Made by a program: the position numbers and the translations under genes
Assembly (NCBI RefSeq): GCF_965200585.1
Contig: NZ_OZ241361.1
Reading direction: 5' to 3' (one strand)
Origin: Bacterioplanoides sp965200585
Lineage (GTDB): Bacteria > Pseudomonadota > Gammaproteobacteria > Pseudomonadales > Oceanobacteraceae
DNA: 64,000 nt
Notes under the pieces: model-generated
What the model was told of the DNA's origin: nothing
Database searches by the model: none
The model's input: the letters and a program-made list of their open reading frames with translations, nothing else
Shown here: positions 43,423-52,762 of the stretch, piece after piece
How positions within the stretch are numbered: the first letter of the stretch is position 1
Layout: each line of letters begins with the position of its first letter

Positions 43423-44737
43423 GATCCAGTGCTCGCAGTTGAATATCCATATCTAAACGCATCAATTCAGGCTCGTGTCCATTGCTCCAGGCATCTAATT
43501 TGGCCCGCAACTTTTTGGCATCTTCACAATCCCACCGATTATTTTCTACGAATTCGATGTAGTGTTTAAGAGTATCAACAATCTCAAGCTGCGGTGCTCG
43601 CAGAGATTCGAGCCCTAATACATCTTGTAAAACTTGTTGAGTTTCTGCTCCTAATGAGAAAGATACTGGATGCAGTATTGCCTCGTTGTCTATCCAATCA
43701 ATTACGCGAATTGAACTAGGCTCCACCGACGATACCACCTGCGGACTATGAGTTGATACCACAAACTGAATGTTCGGGAAGGTGCTGGTCAAATCAGTAA
43801 GAATAGTTTGTTGCCAACCGGGATGAAGGTGAAGATCTATTTCATCAATCAAAATCATGCCTGAGGTTTGTAAGGGGTCTGTCATATCAGGGTTGGCCTC
43901 AGCCATGCGGGCGGCAACATCCATCACCATGGCTAATGTGGTGCGGTAGCCATCGCTGAGTTGTTCTATGCGTAATTTTTGGATTTCACCATCGCGCTTC
44001 CAATCCACTTGTATTCCGGCAGGACGAACACTTTCAGGGTTGGAAAAATCAGGCATCATTTTCTCGACTGCGCAACGAATAGCCTTTAGCTCTGGTAACT
44101 CCACCTCAAATGAACGTTGTTGTTTTTGTAATTCGCTTTCACGCTTTTCTAGGTCATAAAAATATTCCACAAACCTCTTGAAATTAGCTCGGCTTTCTAA
44201 GCTTCCTGCAAAGGCATCAAAACGACGAAAATCTTTAGCAAACCCCTTGGTTCGTTGCGGTAGGTCAAATACACCACGCCCAGTACCATAATGAATAAAC
44301 ACTGGCAGCTCATAAGCTAGATCGTCATTATCGGCATCCACAAAGGTGTCGGCATAATCATTCAGTTTTTTGATGCCAATGGCTTCTGGAATTTGTTTGG
44401 CTGTTTTTTGGGTTGAATCGCGCTTTTCGGTTCGATCCCAACAAATGCAAGCTTCGTTAGAATCTCCATTGTCAAGTGGGTAGCTGGTGGCAGTAATACG
44501 GGTATAGGGCTGTTTTTTGCCGTTGTAGTCCACTTGAAGGTCGGTGTCTTTAAAGCTAATACCCATTACTTTCGGCAAGCGTGTAACAAATGAACCAAGC
44601 ATCGTAGCAGCAGCATCTAATATGCTCGATTTACCAGCACCATTTCTTGCTACCAATACGGTGAGCTGCTTATCCAATGTAATTTTGAAATCAGTAAAGC
44701 GGCGGTAATGGCTTAACTTAAGGTGTTTAATTTTCAT
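43409..44737 (-). CDS. ptuA: Septu defence protein PtuA, SMC/OLD-like AAA ATPase
   Basis: This 442-residue ABC-type ATPase starts MKIKHLKLSHYRRFTDFKI with Walker A ARNGAGKSSILDAAA, has the signature-like EQLSDGYRTTLAMVMDVAARMA and the Walker B DEIDLHLHPGWQQ with VVSTHSPQVVSS. A coiled-coil-like stretch (YDLEKRESELQKQQRSFEVEL) lies in the middle. Paired with the HNH protein, it forms the two-gene Septu cassette, in which the ATPase is thought to control the nuclease during phage infection. The pair is transcribed toward the tRNA and the G+C looks lower than in its neighbours, consistent with horizontal gain. Confidence 0.87.
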   Translation of the reverse strand: MKIKHLKLSHYRRFTDFKITLDKQLTVLVARNGAGKSSILDAAATMLGSFVTRLPKVMGISFKDTDLQVDYNGKKQPYTRITATSYPLDNGDSNEACICWDRTEKRDSTQKTAKQIPEAIGIKKLNDYADTFVDADNDDLAYELPVFIHYGTGRGVFDLPQRTKGFAKDFRRFDAFAGSLESRANFKRFVEYFYDLEKRESELQKQQRSFEVELPELKAIRCAVEKMMPDFSNPESVRPAGIQVDWKRDGEIQKLRIEQLSDGYRTTLAMVMDVAARMAEANPDMTDPLQTSGMILIDEIDLHLHPGWQQTILTDLTSTFPNIQFVVSTHSPQVVSSVEPSSIRVIDWIDNEAILHPVSFSLGAETQQVLQDVLGLESLRAPQLEIVDTLKHYIEFVENNRWDCEDAKKLRAKLDAWSNGHEPELMRLDMDIQLRALDREEG

Positions 44738-44823
44738 GATAAGCTCAGTTGTTGCTACGGGCTTAGTGTACGAGGTTGTAGGCTGGCGGGCAACGAGGGG
44801 CTAAGCTGGGCGCTTGGTAAGCG

Positions 44824-45492
44824 CTAAGCCTTATACAAATTCACCCAGCGAAATTCATCCAGCTCGTCTAAATCCGGTACGGTAAACGATTCTTCATGGC
44901 CAATTTTCTGATAAGGCGGGAAGTTAAAATTTTTCACCCGCGAGTCGGCCACTAATACTTCGCTGGCTTTTTCCCGGAATATATTAAGCAGCGGCAAATT
45001 CGCTTTGTCGTACAATACGTCAGCGGCGATTAATACATCCAGCGGTTCATTAAATTCGAATAAATCACCGTGGCAGCGATAGTCGACCTGATTTAAGCGG
45101 GCATTGGCCTGGCAGGAGAGAATGGCATCCGGGTCGATATCACAGGCAATCACTTCTTTGGCACCGGCCATCACACAGGCAATGGCAACAACGCCAGAAC
45201 CAGCACCAAAATCCATCACTTTTTTATCTTTTACCCAGTGTGGATTTTTGAGAATTTCGCGTGCTAATACCTGGCCACTGGCCCAGCAAAACGCCCAATA
45301 AGCCGGGTAGCTCTGAATCGACAGAATTTCTTCCTGAGTAAAGGGGCGGCGCATCGCCTGAGGCTCAACCAGCCAGAGTTTAATTGCCTCACATTGCGGC
45401 AATGTTTGCGCGGTGACGCTGGCATCGTCGAGCATATTACGGATCAGGCGATTTAACACTTCCTGATCAGAAGTCGGATGGATGTGGGTCAT
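44824..45492 (-). CDS. Class I SAM-dependent methyltransferase (protein-lysine type)
   Basis: This is a 222-residue methyltransferase with SAM motif I in KVMDFGAGSGVVAIACVMAGAKEVIACDID and LDVLIAADVLYDKANLPLL as the post-motif region. The layout resembles PrmA/ETFB-type lysine methyltransferases and the 'nicotinamide N-methyltransferase-like' group. No substrate can be assigned. The start MTHIHPTSDQEVLNRLI sits four bases from the next gene's end, so the two are likely co-transcribed. Confidence 0.75.
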   Translation of the reverse strand: MTHIHPTSDQEVLNRLIRNMLDDASVTAQTLPQCEAIKLWLVEPQAMRRPFTQEEILSIQSYPAYWAFCWASGQVLAREILKNPHWVKDKKVMDFGAGSGVVAIACVMAGAKEVIACDIDPDAILSCQANARLNQVDYRCHGDLFEFNEPLDVLIAADVLYDKANLPLLNIFREKASEVLVADSRVKNFNFPPYQKIGHEESFTVPDLDELDEFRWVNLYKA

Positions 45493-45495
45493 AAA

Positions 45496-46260
45496 TCAGC
45501 GTAATGGAATCGGGTTGTTAAGGGTGGCGATGTCATAACCTGCTTGTTGCAGCAGGGCTCCGGCTTGTTCATCAGCATAATGGTACAGCACCAGATTATC
45601 GCGAATTTCCGGCTGATATTCCTGTAAGTCGCTCAGCCCAGTGTGAGAGGGGTTAGGCTGAGCGCCGCAGTCATGGAAAATCACTTCCTGACCGGTGAGT
45701 TTGTGATGCAATATCTCAGGAATCGGGCGGGTATCACCGCTGTAAAACATCCGTCCTGGCAGGTGTAAAGCAAAGCTGGTATTGGGTGCATGGTGCCGGG
45801 TGTCATACACCTGAAAGTGTAATCCGGCATGAAAAAACTCATTGCTGATCGGCAATAGCTGAAACGACTGCCAGAAATCATGGCGCCCTTCGGCCATGGT
45901 GCCAAATTCCGGATACGTCGCCAGCCGTTGGTGCAGGGTAGTGATCAGATTCAGAGGCACAAATAAACGAATTGGTGCTTGTACTTGCCCTTCAGTAAGA
46001 GACTCTTGTTGCAGTCGGGCTCTGACCGTTAAAATTTCCAGATCGGCAATATGATCCAGATGGCAGTGGCTGATAAATATAGCGTGGGGTAATTGGCCAT
46101 AACGTTGTTGATAGGCGTGAACGGTACCCGGGCCACAATCAATCAGTAGTTGTGGCTGTCCGTTTTTTTCCAGTGTTGCGGCGGAGGTGCCCAGCGAAAT
46201 CTGGCCACCGCTGCCGCAGCCATGAAAATTCAGTGAATATTGTGCGTTTTCTGTGGTCAT
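45496..46260 (-). CDS. MBL-fold metallohydrolase (RNase Z-like)
   Basis: This 254-residue metallo-beta-lactamase fold protein has the metal-binding HCHLDHIADLE motif (HxHxDH), LLIDCGPGTVHAYQQ before it and MFYSGDTRPIPE plus HDCGAQPN for further ligands. It resembles RNase Z/arylsulfatase-type hydrolases. The start MTTENAQYSLNFHGCGSGGQ at 46260 fits the fold, whereas an upstream extension in the same frame reads as non-coding. Substrate is unknown. It is divergent from msrA, 40 bases apart. Confidence 0.82.
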   Translation of the reverse strand: MTTENAQYSLNFHGCGSGGQISLGTSAATLEKNGQPQLLIDCGPGTVHAYQQRYGQLPHAIFISHCHLDHIADLEILTVRARLQQESLTEGQVQAPIRLFVPLNLITTLHQRLATYPEFGTMAEGRHDFWQSFQLLPISNEFFHAGLHFQVYDTRHHAPNTSFALHLPGRMFYSGDTRPIPEILHHKLTGQEVIFHDCGAQPNPSHTGLSDLQEYQPEIRDNLVLYHYADEQAGALLQQAGYDIATLNNPIPLR

Positions 46261-46300
46261 AACCCGGTATATCGACAAACAAGAGCAAGAGGTCTGCATT

Positions 46301-46930
46301 ATGTGGCGTCCAAAATTAATGTCCATCCCTGATGCAGCGGATGCACTGCCCGGTCGTGATGAACCCTTAGCCGTAGAACCGGTAAGTTTTGTTAATGGTG
46401 AGCGCTTTGATGGTGAATGTCCGGCGCACCTGGAACAGCTGATTGTTGGCATGGGCTGTTTCTGGGGAGCCGAACGACGTTTCTGGCAGCAACCGGGGGT
46501 AGTCGTCACGTCAGTTGGTTATGGTGCTGGCCATACGCCAAACCCTACGTATCAGGAAGTGTGCAGTGGTAATACCGGCCATAATGAGCTGGTACGTATC
46601 TGGTACGATCCACAACAAACCTCGCTGGATGCACTGTTAAAAGCCTTTTGGGAAAGCCACGACCCGACTCAGGGCATGCGTCAGGGCAACGATGTTGGCA
46701 CCCAGTATCGCTCGGGGATTTATCTGTCCGATGAACAAGACTGTGAATTGGCCGAAGCGTCGCGCGCTCGTTATCAACGTCGTTTACTGGCCGCTGGTTT
46801 TGACGAAATCACCACTGAGATATTGCTCGCGGGCCCATATTATCTGGCAGAAACCTATCATCAGCAGTATCTGGCAAAAAATCCAAACGGTTATTGTGGC
46901 TTGGGTGGTTGCCACGTCAGCTATGGCTGA
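46301..46930 (+). CDS. msrA: Peptide methionine sulfoxide reductase MsrA
   Basis: MsrA reduces methionine-S-sulfoxide in proteins. The 209-residue protein has the catalytic motif GMGCFWGAERRFW, GYGAGHTPNPTYQEVCSGNTGHNE, and YRSGIYLSDEQ, with resolving cysteines near the C-terminus (NPNGYCGLGGCHVSYG). The ATG at 46301 follows an AGAGG site and yields the usual ~50-residue N-terminal extension of the longer MsrA group. Confidence 0.96.
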   Translation: MWRPKLMSIPDAADALPGRDEPLAVEPVSFVNGERFDGECPAHLEQLIVGMGCFWGAERRFWQQPGVVVTSVGYGAGHTPNPTYQEVCSGNTGHNELVRIWYDPQQTSLDALLKAFWESHDPTQGMRQGNDVGTQYRSGIYLSDEQDCELAEASRARYQRRLLAAGFDEITTEILLAGPYYLAETYHQQYLAKNPNGYCGLGGCHVSYG

Positions 46931-46937
46931 CGTTTAG

Positions 46938-47327
46938 CTACTCGTTTCCCACGGATGCAGATGTTGGCTGGCATGGATGCTTAGATTGGGGAAACGCCAG
47001 ATGAATTGCCCAGGCAATGGCGGTGGCATAAGCCAGGTTAGTGGTAAGTTCGGTATGCGGGTTATTAAGAAACTCGCGCTGTGACGCCAGGCCACGTATT
47101 TTGCTGGCCAGTTCAGGCTCAAACGCCAGATATTTATTCCAGATGCGCTGATGCAGAGCGGCGTCGATCTGATAAATGCCATAGGCTTTATTTTGATGGC
47201 ACAGTGAGTGCTGATTCAGTTGCGCCAGAGCAATCAGCAAATTTTCGGCGGCATCTGAATCTTTACCCAGATACTGCAGCGTGGGGCGGATAATCTGCTC
47301 CCTGAGTTCCTGTGTGTCGAGTTCCAT
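46938..47327 (-). CDS. Hypothetical protein, lysozyme-like pattern
   Basis: This is a 129-residue soluble protein from the ATG at 47327 (MELDTQELREQIIRPTLQYLG); an in-frame start at 47381 would add 18 mainly hydrophobic residues. The stretch NKAYGIYQIDAALHQRIWNKYLA resembles the substrate-groove region of lysozyme-like transglycosylases (xxxGxYQI), but I see no certain catalytic glutamate. No signal peptide is present in the short form. Function unassigned. It converges on msrA. Confidence 0.6.
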   Translation of the reverse strand: MELDTQELREQIIRPTLQYLGKDSDAAENLLIALAQLNQHSLCHQNKAYGIYQIDAALHQRIWNKYLAFEPELASKIRGLASQREFLNNPHTELTTNLAYATAIAWAIHLAFPQSKHPCQPTSASVGNE

Positions 47328-47396
47328 GACCGTGCCTGTGCTGATGCCAATGGCTGTATTTAATACCAGATTGATCAACAATTACCATAACTTATC

Positions 47397-48248
47397 ATGA
47401 ATTTATTGGACTCAAACGATCAGGAATGTGCACCAACCGATCTCATCTGGATCGACAGCCATTGTCACTTTGATTTTCCACAGTGGCATTCACAGCGTGA
47501 CGAACACTGGCAGTTGGCACAAACACTGGGCGTACAGTCGCTGATCATCCCCGGCATAACGATTGAACAAAACCAGCAGGTTGCTCAGTTCTGTGCCGAT
47601 ACACCCTGGCAGTTCGCTCTGGGATTACATCCGTACTTTCTGGCGCAGCATGGAGATAATGATCTCGATGCGCTTGAGCGCCTGTTATCCAGAACCGTAG
47701 AGTCTCAACAATCACCAGCCATTGCCGTAGGCGAGATTGGTCTGGATTGGGTGTTGGCTAAGCAGGCTGATGATCCGGATGCTGCCCGTGCACAGCAGTG
47801 GCAATTATTCGAAGCTCAGGTAGTGCTGGCCGAGCGTTATCAGCTGCCTCTGATTTTGCATATTCGTGGTTGCCACGATCAGGCTGCCAGCTGGTTGCGC
47901 CGTCGGAGATTTTCATTCGGCGGTATTGTTCATGCGTTTTCCGGCAGCGAACAACAAGCCAAAGCCTGGCTTGATCTGGGGTTTAAACTCGGCATTGGTG
48001 GTGCGATGACATTTCCCCGGGCGAATAAATTGCGTAACACCATATCCTCTTTACCACTCTCTGCCTGGGTGCTTGAAACCGATGCTCCGGATATGCGTCC
48101 GGCGTTTTTTCGCCAAGGTGTGAGCTCTCCGGTGGCTATTCCTTTATATGGCGCGATATTAGCCACTTTAAAACAGGTGTCGCTGATGGAGGTATCGGTT
48201 CAAAATCAAAACAACCTGCTATCGCTGTTTCCGGGTTTAAAAACCTGA
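47397..48248 (+). CDS. TatD-family metal-dependent nuclease
   Basis: This is a 283-residue TIM-barrel hydrolase of the TatD family, likely a DNase or exonuclease of DNA repair/turnover. Metal ligands are visible: WIDSHCHFDFPQW near the start, the GEIGLDW glutamate, LILHIRGCHDQA, GIVHAFSGS and the C-terminal LETDAPDM. It is divergent from the preceding hypothetical gene. The family member (TatD, YcfH, YjjV) cannot be told apart by eye; a YjjV-like assignment is plausible. Confidence 0.9.
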   Translation: MNLLDSNDQECAPTDLIWIDSHCHFDFPQWHSQRDEHWQLAQTLGVQSLIIPGITIEQNQQVAQFCADTPWQFALGLHPYFLAQHGDNDLDALERLLSRTVESQQSPAIAVGEIGLDWVLAKQADDPDAARAQQWQLFEAQVVLAERYQLPLILHIRGCHDQAASWLRRRRFSFGGIVHAFSGSEQQAKAWLDLGFKLGIGGAMTFPRANKLRNTISSLPLSAWVLETDAPDMRPAFFRQGVSSPVAIPLYGAILATLKQVSLMEVSVQNQNNLLSLFPGLKT

Positions 48249-48434
48249 TTTTTTAACGGGATTATTTTTAATACTTAATAAGTATTTCAGAAGGACTTAA
48301 TAAAAAGTTCCACGGCTTTTTAGATCATCCGGCGCTGTCGAATTGCATTTTTAGACCGGCTTTTTCCTAAGGCTTGTACATAGGCACGGCTCTGTATAGC
48401 TTAATTTTTGAGCCCACTGCAGAGGTAACTGCAC

Positions 48435-49037
48435 ATGTTTCCGAATCATATGTTTGGCCTTTTATATCACCCACGGGAAGAATGGGCAGCCATTCGCAAA
48501 GAGGGTGCTCCCAGCCTGCTTCAGGTGTTTATTCGTTACGCCTTATTATTGGCAGTCATTCCCCCGGCTTCTTTGTTGATTGGTACCACACAGATGGGCT
48601 GGAGTGTCGCCGGCGGTGATGTGGTTAAACTCAGTATGGAAAGTGCAATTCCGATTGCTATTGCCTTTTATTTCGCCCTATTAGTGGGTATTGCTTTCGT
48701 CTCTTACTGTATGTTTTGGATGGAGCGTACTTTTGGTGTGACCGCCAGCTTTGAGCGCTGCGTGATTTTTACTATTTACACTTCAACGCCAATGTTTCTG
48801 TCTGGATTTGTCGGTTTATTACCGATCCTCTGGGTAGATTTCTTTGTCGTGTTGGCGGCTGTTTGTTACAGCGTTTACCTGTTGTACTCCGGCATTCCTA
48901 TTTTTATGGATATCCCTGAGGAGCGAGGTTTTATCTTTGCCAGCTCGGTATTAACCGTGGGTTTATGTGCTCTGGTTGGTTGTATGGCAATCACGGTGGT
49001 GATGTGGGGGATGGGATTTGGCCCTAGCTTCGTTTAG
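48435..49037 (+). CDS. Yip1-family inner-membrane protein
   Basis: This is a 200-residue protein with five predicted membrane segments. It begins MFPNHMFGLLYHPREEWAAIRKE, the typical start of bacterial Yip1 (DUF1282) proteins, then segments such as YALLLAVIPPASLLIG and VFVVLAAVCYSVYLLYSGIPIFM. YSGIPxFMxIPEERGFIFAS-type sequence precedes the last helix. Function in bacteria is unknown. The 186 bases upstream hold no further gene. Confidence 0.85.
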   Translation: MFPNHMFGLLYHPREEWAAIRKEGAPSLLQVFIRYALLLAVIPPASLLIGTTQMGWSVAGGDVVKLSMESAIPIAIAFYFALLVGIAFVSYCMFWMERTFGVTASFERCVIFTIYTSTPMFLSGFVGLLPILWVDFFVVLAAVCYSVYLLYSGIPIFMDIPEERGFIFASSVLTVGLCALVGCMAITVVMWGMGFGPSFV

Positions 49038-49072
49038 CTGGTTTAAAACGCTCTCTTAAAAAATATCCTAAT

Positions 49073-49113
49073 AAAACAATAAAGCCCGCTTTCTAAGCGG
49101 GCTTTATTGTTTT
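49073..49113. terminator. Bidirectional terminator
   Basis: The stem AAAGCCCGCTT, loop TCTA, AAGCGGGCTTT sits within flanking A/T repeats (ACAATA...TATTGT). It lies between the converging Yip1 and phosphate transporter genes. Confidence 0.93.
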
Positions 49114-49119
49114 ACATGC

Positions 49120-49156
49120 TAGTCTGACTCCCACGCGGAGCGTGGGAGTCAGACTA
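49120..49156. repeat. Perfect 17-bp palindrome (REP-like)
   Basis: A 17-base arm (TAGTCTGACTCCCACGC) is followed by loop GGA and its exact reverse complement. The CCCACGC-GGA-GCGTGGG core resembles dispersed REP-type palindromes of marine gammaproteobacteria. I saw no second copy in the window. Confidence 0.85.
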
Positions 49157-49198
49157 TTAAACAACTTTTCAGAGCACACTTTTTGAAATTGTGATGTT

Positions 49199-50464
49199 TT
49201 ACAACCAAATAGCTTTAAACAAATAAAAGAACAACACTGCTAATGCAGCGCCTGCCGGTAAGGTCACCACCCAGGAAACAAAAATAGAACCGATCTTTTT
49301 CAGGTTCAACGAACCACTGCCCATGGCTAAACCTACGCCCAGAATGGCACCCACCAGAACATGCGTGGTTGAAATCGGTAAGCCGGTACCGGAAGCGACT
49401 ACAACGGTAGTTGCCGCTGCCAGGGTCGCGGCAAAACCACGGCTTGGCGTCAGTTCTGTAATGCCGCTACCAACAGTTGCAATCACGCGATGACCAAAGG
49501 TCATTAAACCAACCACAATCCCCACCGCGCCAACTAACAGTACCCAAAGAGGCAGGGCTGATTTGGCCGCAATTTCTCCCCCATGTTCAACCACGCTGAC
49601 AATAGCGGCTACCGGGCCAATGGCATTGGCAACGTCATTGGAGCCGTGGGCAAAAGCCATGGCACAAGCGGTGAAAATCATCAGGATGGAGAATACTTTT
49701 TCGACATTGGCCTGATGCACGTTTTCAGATACTTCCGGATCAGCATGTATCCGTTGAATAAAGACACTGCCAATCGCCATGATGACCAAGCCAGCAATGG
49801 CGGCCATCCATAACGCATCCTGAAAGGAGATGTTCAGCCCTAAATGTTTCAGGCCTTTGGTCAGCGTTACCATCGCAATCACAAAACCAACCAGCAGGAT
49901 ATAAAACGGCACCAGGCGCTTAGACTGCTTAAACGGATCCGGTGTATCGTGAATCCAGTGCTGAACGGTTTTGTACAACACAAAAGCAATGCTGCCAGCA
50001 ACGGCCGGAGAGACTAACCAGCTGGCAGCAATGCTGCCCACTTTGCCCCAGTTAACGGCATCCACCGAAATACCAACCGCAGCAAAACCAACAATGGCAC
50101 CCACAATGGAATGGGTGGTGGAAACCGGCCAGCCACGATACGACGCCAGCAACAGCCAGGTACCGGCAGCTAATAACGATGCCAGCATGCCGAATACCAA
50201 CAACTCGGGAGTTGAGACGATATAAGACGGATCAATAATGCCTTTGCGAATGGTGGCGGTGACTTCACCACCGGCGAAAAAGGCACCGGCAAATTCAAAG
50301 ACGATGGCAATCAATACGGCTTGCTTGATGGTGATGGCTTTTGAGCCAACAGAGGTTCCCATGGCATTGGCAACATCGTTCGCACCAATGCCCCAGGCCA
50401 TAAACGCACCGAAGATGCAGGCCAGGATAATAAATACAGACCCCTGGTCAGCAAGTAATTCCAT
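49199..50464 (-). CDS. Inorganic phosphate transporter (PiT family)
   Basis: This is a 421-residue low-affinity phosphate/cation symporter of the inner membrane. About ten membrane helices are present, with the two repeated PiT signatures GANDVANAMGTSVGSKA near the N-terminus and FAHGSNDVANAIGP in the second half. Inverted-repeat symmetry is also visible in GWPVSTTHSIVGAI and GLPISTTHVLVGAI. Nothing in the promoter region points to a Pho box that I could confirm. Confidence 0.95.
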   Translation of the reverse strand: MELLADQGSVFIILACIFGAFMAWGIGANDVANAMGTSVGSKAITIKQAVLIAIVFEFAGAFFAGGEVTATIRKGIIDPSYIVSTPELLVFGMLASLLAAGTWLLLASYRGWPVSTTHSIVGAIVGFAAVGISVDAVNWGKVGSIAASWLVSPAVAGSIAFVLYKTVQHWIHDTPDPFKQSKRLVPFYILLVGFVIAMVTLTKGLKHLGLNISFQDALWMAAIAGLVIMAIGSVFIQRIHADPEVSENVHQANVEKVFSILMIFTACAMAFAHGSNDVANAIGPVAAIVSVVEHGGEIAAKSALPLWVLLVGAVGIVVGLMTFGHRVIATVGSGITELTPSRGFAATLAAATTVVVASGTGLPISTTHVLVGAILGVGLAMGSGSLNLKKIGSIFVSWVVTLPAGAALAVLFFYLFKAIWL

Positions 50465-50613
50465 GATGAATTCCTGAGTTGATAGTCAAAAAAGGCGCGC
50501 ATTCTACCCCAGCATTCCATGGCTTCATAGGCGCAGAGTCAGGAATAAAACACATACGTTCAGTTATCTGTCTCTGTGGTATGATCCGCGCAAATTCTCT
50601 GGGGTAGCCGCAC

Positions 50614-51822
50614 GTGACTTCATCCGACAACTCATCCGGCCATAAAGTTTCTGATTCGACCAAATCACGCCCGCTAGCCAACAAGCGTCTGGGCAGAAGT
50701 GGTGAGGCACAGCCGCGCAAGCCAAAAATTCAGGTGCGCAGCCCATCGGCCAAAGGGGCGCGACCTGCTAAAGGATCAGGCCGTCCGGCAAAAGATCAGA
50801 ACCGTGTATCAACGGCTGAGCGTAAGGTGCAGAAGCCTCAGGGATTGCATCATCGTAACTGCCATCAGGGACGTTATGATATGGCGGCGCTGGTGGACGC
50901 TCTGCCTGCTTTGTCGGATTACCTGACCCTGAACCCGAAAGGGGAGCAAACCATTGATTTTGCTGATCAGGACGCGGTGTTATGTCTGAATCAGGCGCTG
51001 TTACAGCACCATTATGGGATTGATGGCTGGCAGATTCCGGCGGATTATTTATGTCCACCAATTCCCGGGCGAGCAGACTACATTCATTATGCGGCGGATT
51101 TGATGGCGAAATATCAACTGTCGCCTCGTAATGGGCAAGCCCGGGTGTTGGATATTGGTACCGGTGCTAACCTGATTTACTCCTTATTGGGTGCCAATGT
51201 GTATCAGTGGCAAATGCTGGCGTGTGATATTGATCAGGCTGCGTTGGATAATGCCGCTGAGATTCTGCAGCACAATCCAGCTTTGGCAACACAGATTCAG
51301 TTACGTTTGCAAAACGATAAGCAATCGATTTTCCGCCATATTATTCAGCCGGGTGAGCATTATCAGTTATCGGTGTGTAATCCGCCTTTTTATGAATCGG
51401 CGGCCGATGCTCAGGCCGAAAACCGACGTAAAACACGCAATCTGGCTCGCCATCAACAGGCGCGTACGGCTGCTAAACCTGAAGTGGCAGCGCCGCTTGC
51501 CGATTCAGGTGCAAACTCTGCGTCAGCTGTCGTTAGCAATGATCCTTGGGCCAAAGCTAAAGCGTCCCCAGAACAAAGAAATTTTGGCGGTCAGAATAAT
51601 GAGTTGTGGTGTGAGGGTGGCGAGCTGGCGTTTCTGAAGCGTATGGCGCGTGAAAGCAAAGAATTTGCAACTCAGGTGGATTGGTTCACCAGCCTGGTAT
51701 CGAAACAGGAGCATGTACCCATGCTGCTGGAGTATCTTAAGCGCCAGGGCGTTAAAAAGACCGAAGTGGTGAAGATGGCGCAGGGCCAGAAAATCAGTCG
51801 CTTTATCGCCTGGACTTTCTGA
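50614..51822 (+). CDS. rlmF: 23S rRNA (adenine1618-N6)-methyltransferase
   Basis: RlmF methylates A1618 of 23S rRNA. The 402-residue protein has a basic, low-complexity N-terminal tail (KPKIQVRSPSAKGARPAKGSGR), then GLHHRNCHQGRYDMAALVDALPAL typical of RlmF, the SAM motif VLDIGTGANLIYSLLG and the N6-adenine catalytic motif NPPF in LSVCNPPFYES. The GTG at 50614 is the only good start before the conserved core. Confidence 0.95.
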   Translation: MTSSDNSSGHKVSDSTKSRPLANKRLGRSGEAQPRKPKIQVRSPSAKGARPAKGSGRPAKDQNRVSTAERKVQKPQGLHHRNCHQGRYDMAALVDALPALSDYLTLNPKGEQTIDFADQDAVLCLNQALLQHHYGIDGWQIPADYLCPPIPGRADYIHYAADLMAKYQLSPRNGQARVLDIGTGANLIYSLLGANVYQWQMLACDIDQAALDNAAEILQHNPALATQIQLRLQNDKQSIFRHIIQPGEHYQLSVCNPPFYESAADAQAENRRKTRNLARHQQARTAAKPEVAAPLADSGANSASAVVSNDPWAKAKASPEQRNFGGQNNELWCEGGELAFLKRMARESKEFATQVDWFTSLVSKQEHVPMLLEYLKRQGVKKTEVVKMAQGQKISRFIAWTF

Positions 51823-51856
51823 CCACAGCCATAGTGGAAGTTATAAGTGGTGAAAG

Positions 51857-52735
51857 TTATAAACTCAGCTGTTTTTCCACATTAAACGACATGGTATCGG
51901 CTTGCCAGGCATCCAGCCCTGGGATCACCCTGGCATTGCCATCAAGTGAAAAATCCATCGGTTTATCACTGTTGATCAGGCGTAATAATGCACTGCCAAA
52001 CTCGGATAAACTCAGCGATAGTGGCAGTGACACCGACTGGCTTTTTCCGCTATCCAGGGATACCGAGTTTAACTCCCCGCCGCCTAATGACTGACCCTGA
52101 GCTGCCAGATTAAAATTGAGCTGCTGTAAATCAATGGCAAAGTCATTAAGGTTTTTAATGGTCATATCCAGTTGTAATTTCACCTCGGTAAAGCCGGCTT
52201 TTAATAATTTCACATCATCGATACGAATATCCGGTAATTGTGGAATAGGTAATACATCCTGATATTCCAGCGGCATGCTGATGGTGCCTAATACCGGCAC
52301 CGCAACCAGAATTTCTCCCGATAAGCCATACGGCACCTGATTTTTTCCTTTGACGCTTTTAGCCGCGGCAAACAATTCACTGAATTGGATCGTGACGGGT
52401 ACATCAATGGTTTTATCACCCGAAGCGGGTAATGTGAGTTGTGAATCCGGCTGGCTGATATGTGCCAGAGCGTGACCGGCAATGGCGGCTTCCAGCTCCA
52501 TACCGGCGGTTTTTAATTCAAATGGATTGGGGTTGTGAATAGTAACCTTAGCATTCAGCGTGATACTGCTGAGAGACAGATCGGCGATGGCAACCGACGT
52601 CACTTTTGCACTGGGCTTTTGCGCCTCGCTCAGTTGTTGCAGACTGGCGCAGCCGCTTAATAACGTCACACATGCCAGAAACAGCATAGACATGGCGCTA
52701 GCGGAGAAGAGTCGGAATAGATGCAATGGATTCAT
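51857..52735 (-). CDS. LEA type 2 (WHy-domain) lipoprotein
   Basis: This is a 292-residue lipoprotein with signal peptide and lipobox (LLSGCASL; lipidated Cys about residue 29). Two WHy/LEA14-like beta-sandwich modules follow. The first begins at IADLSLSSITLNAKVTIHNPNPFELK and the second at KAGFTEVKLQLDMTIKNLNDFAIDLQQL. Such proteins bind hydrophobic or membrane partners; the role is unknown. It lies downstream of cti on the same strand, with 27 bases between. Confidence 0.83.
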   Translation of the reverse strand: MNPLHLFRLFSASAMSMLFLACVTLLSGCASLQQLSEAQKPSAKVTSVAIADLSLSSITLNAKVTIHNPNPFELKTAGMELEAAIAGHALAHISQPDSQLTLPASGDKTIDVPVTIQFSELFAAAKSVKGKNQVPYGLSGEILVAVPVLGTISMPLEYQDVLPIPQLPDIRIDDVKLLKAGFTEVKLQLDMTIKNLNDFAIDLQQLNFNLAAQGQSLGGGELNSVSLDSGKSQSVSLPLSLSLSEFGSALLRLINSDKPMDFSLDGNARVIPGLDAWQADTMSFNVEKQLSL

Positions 52736-52762
52736 AATTTTCCCTATGGCTTGTTACAGTCT

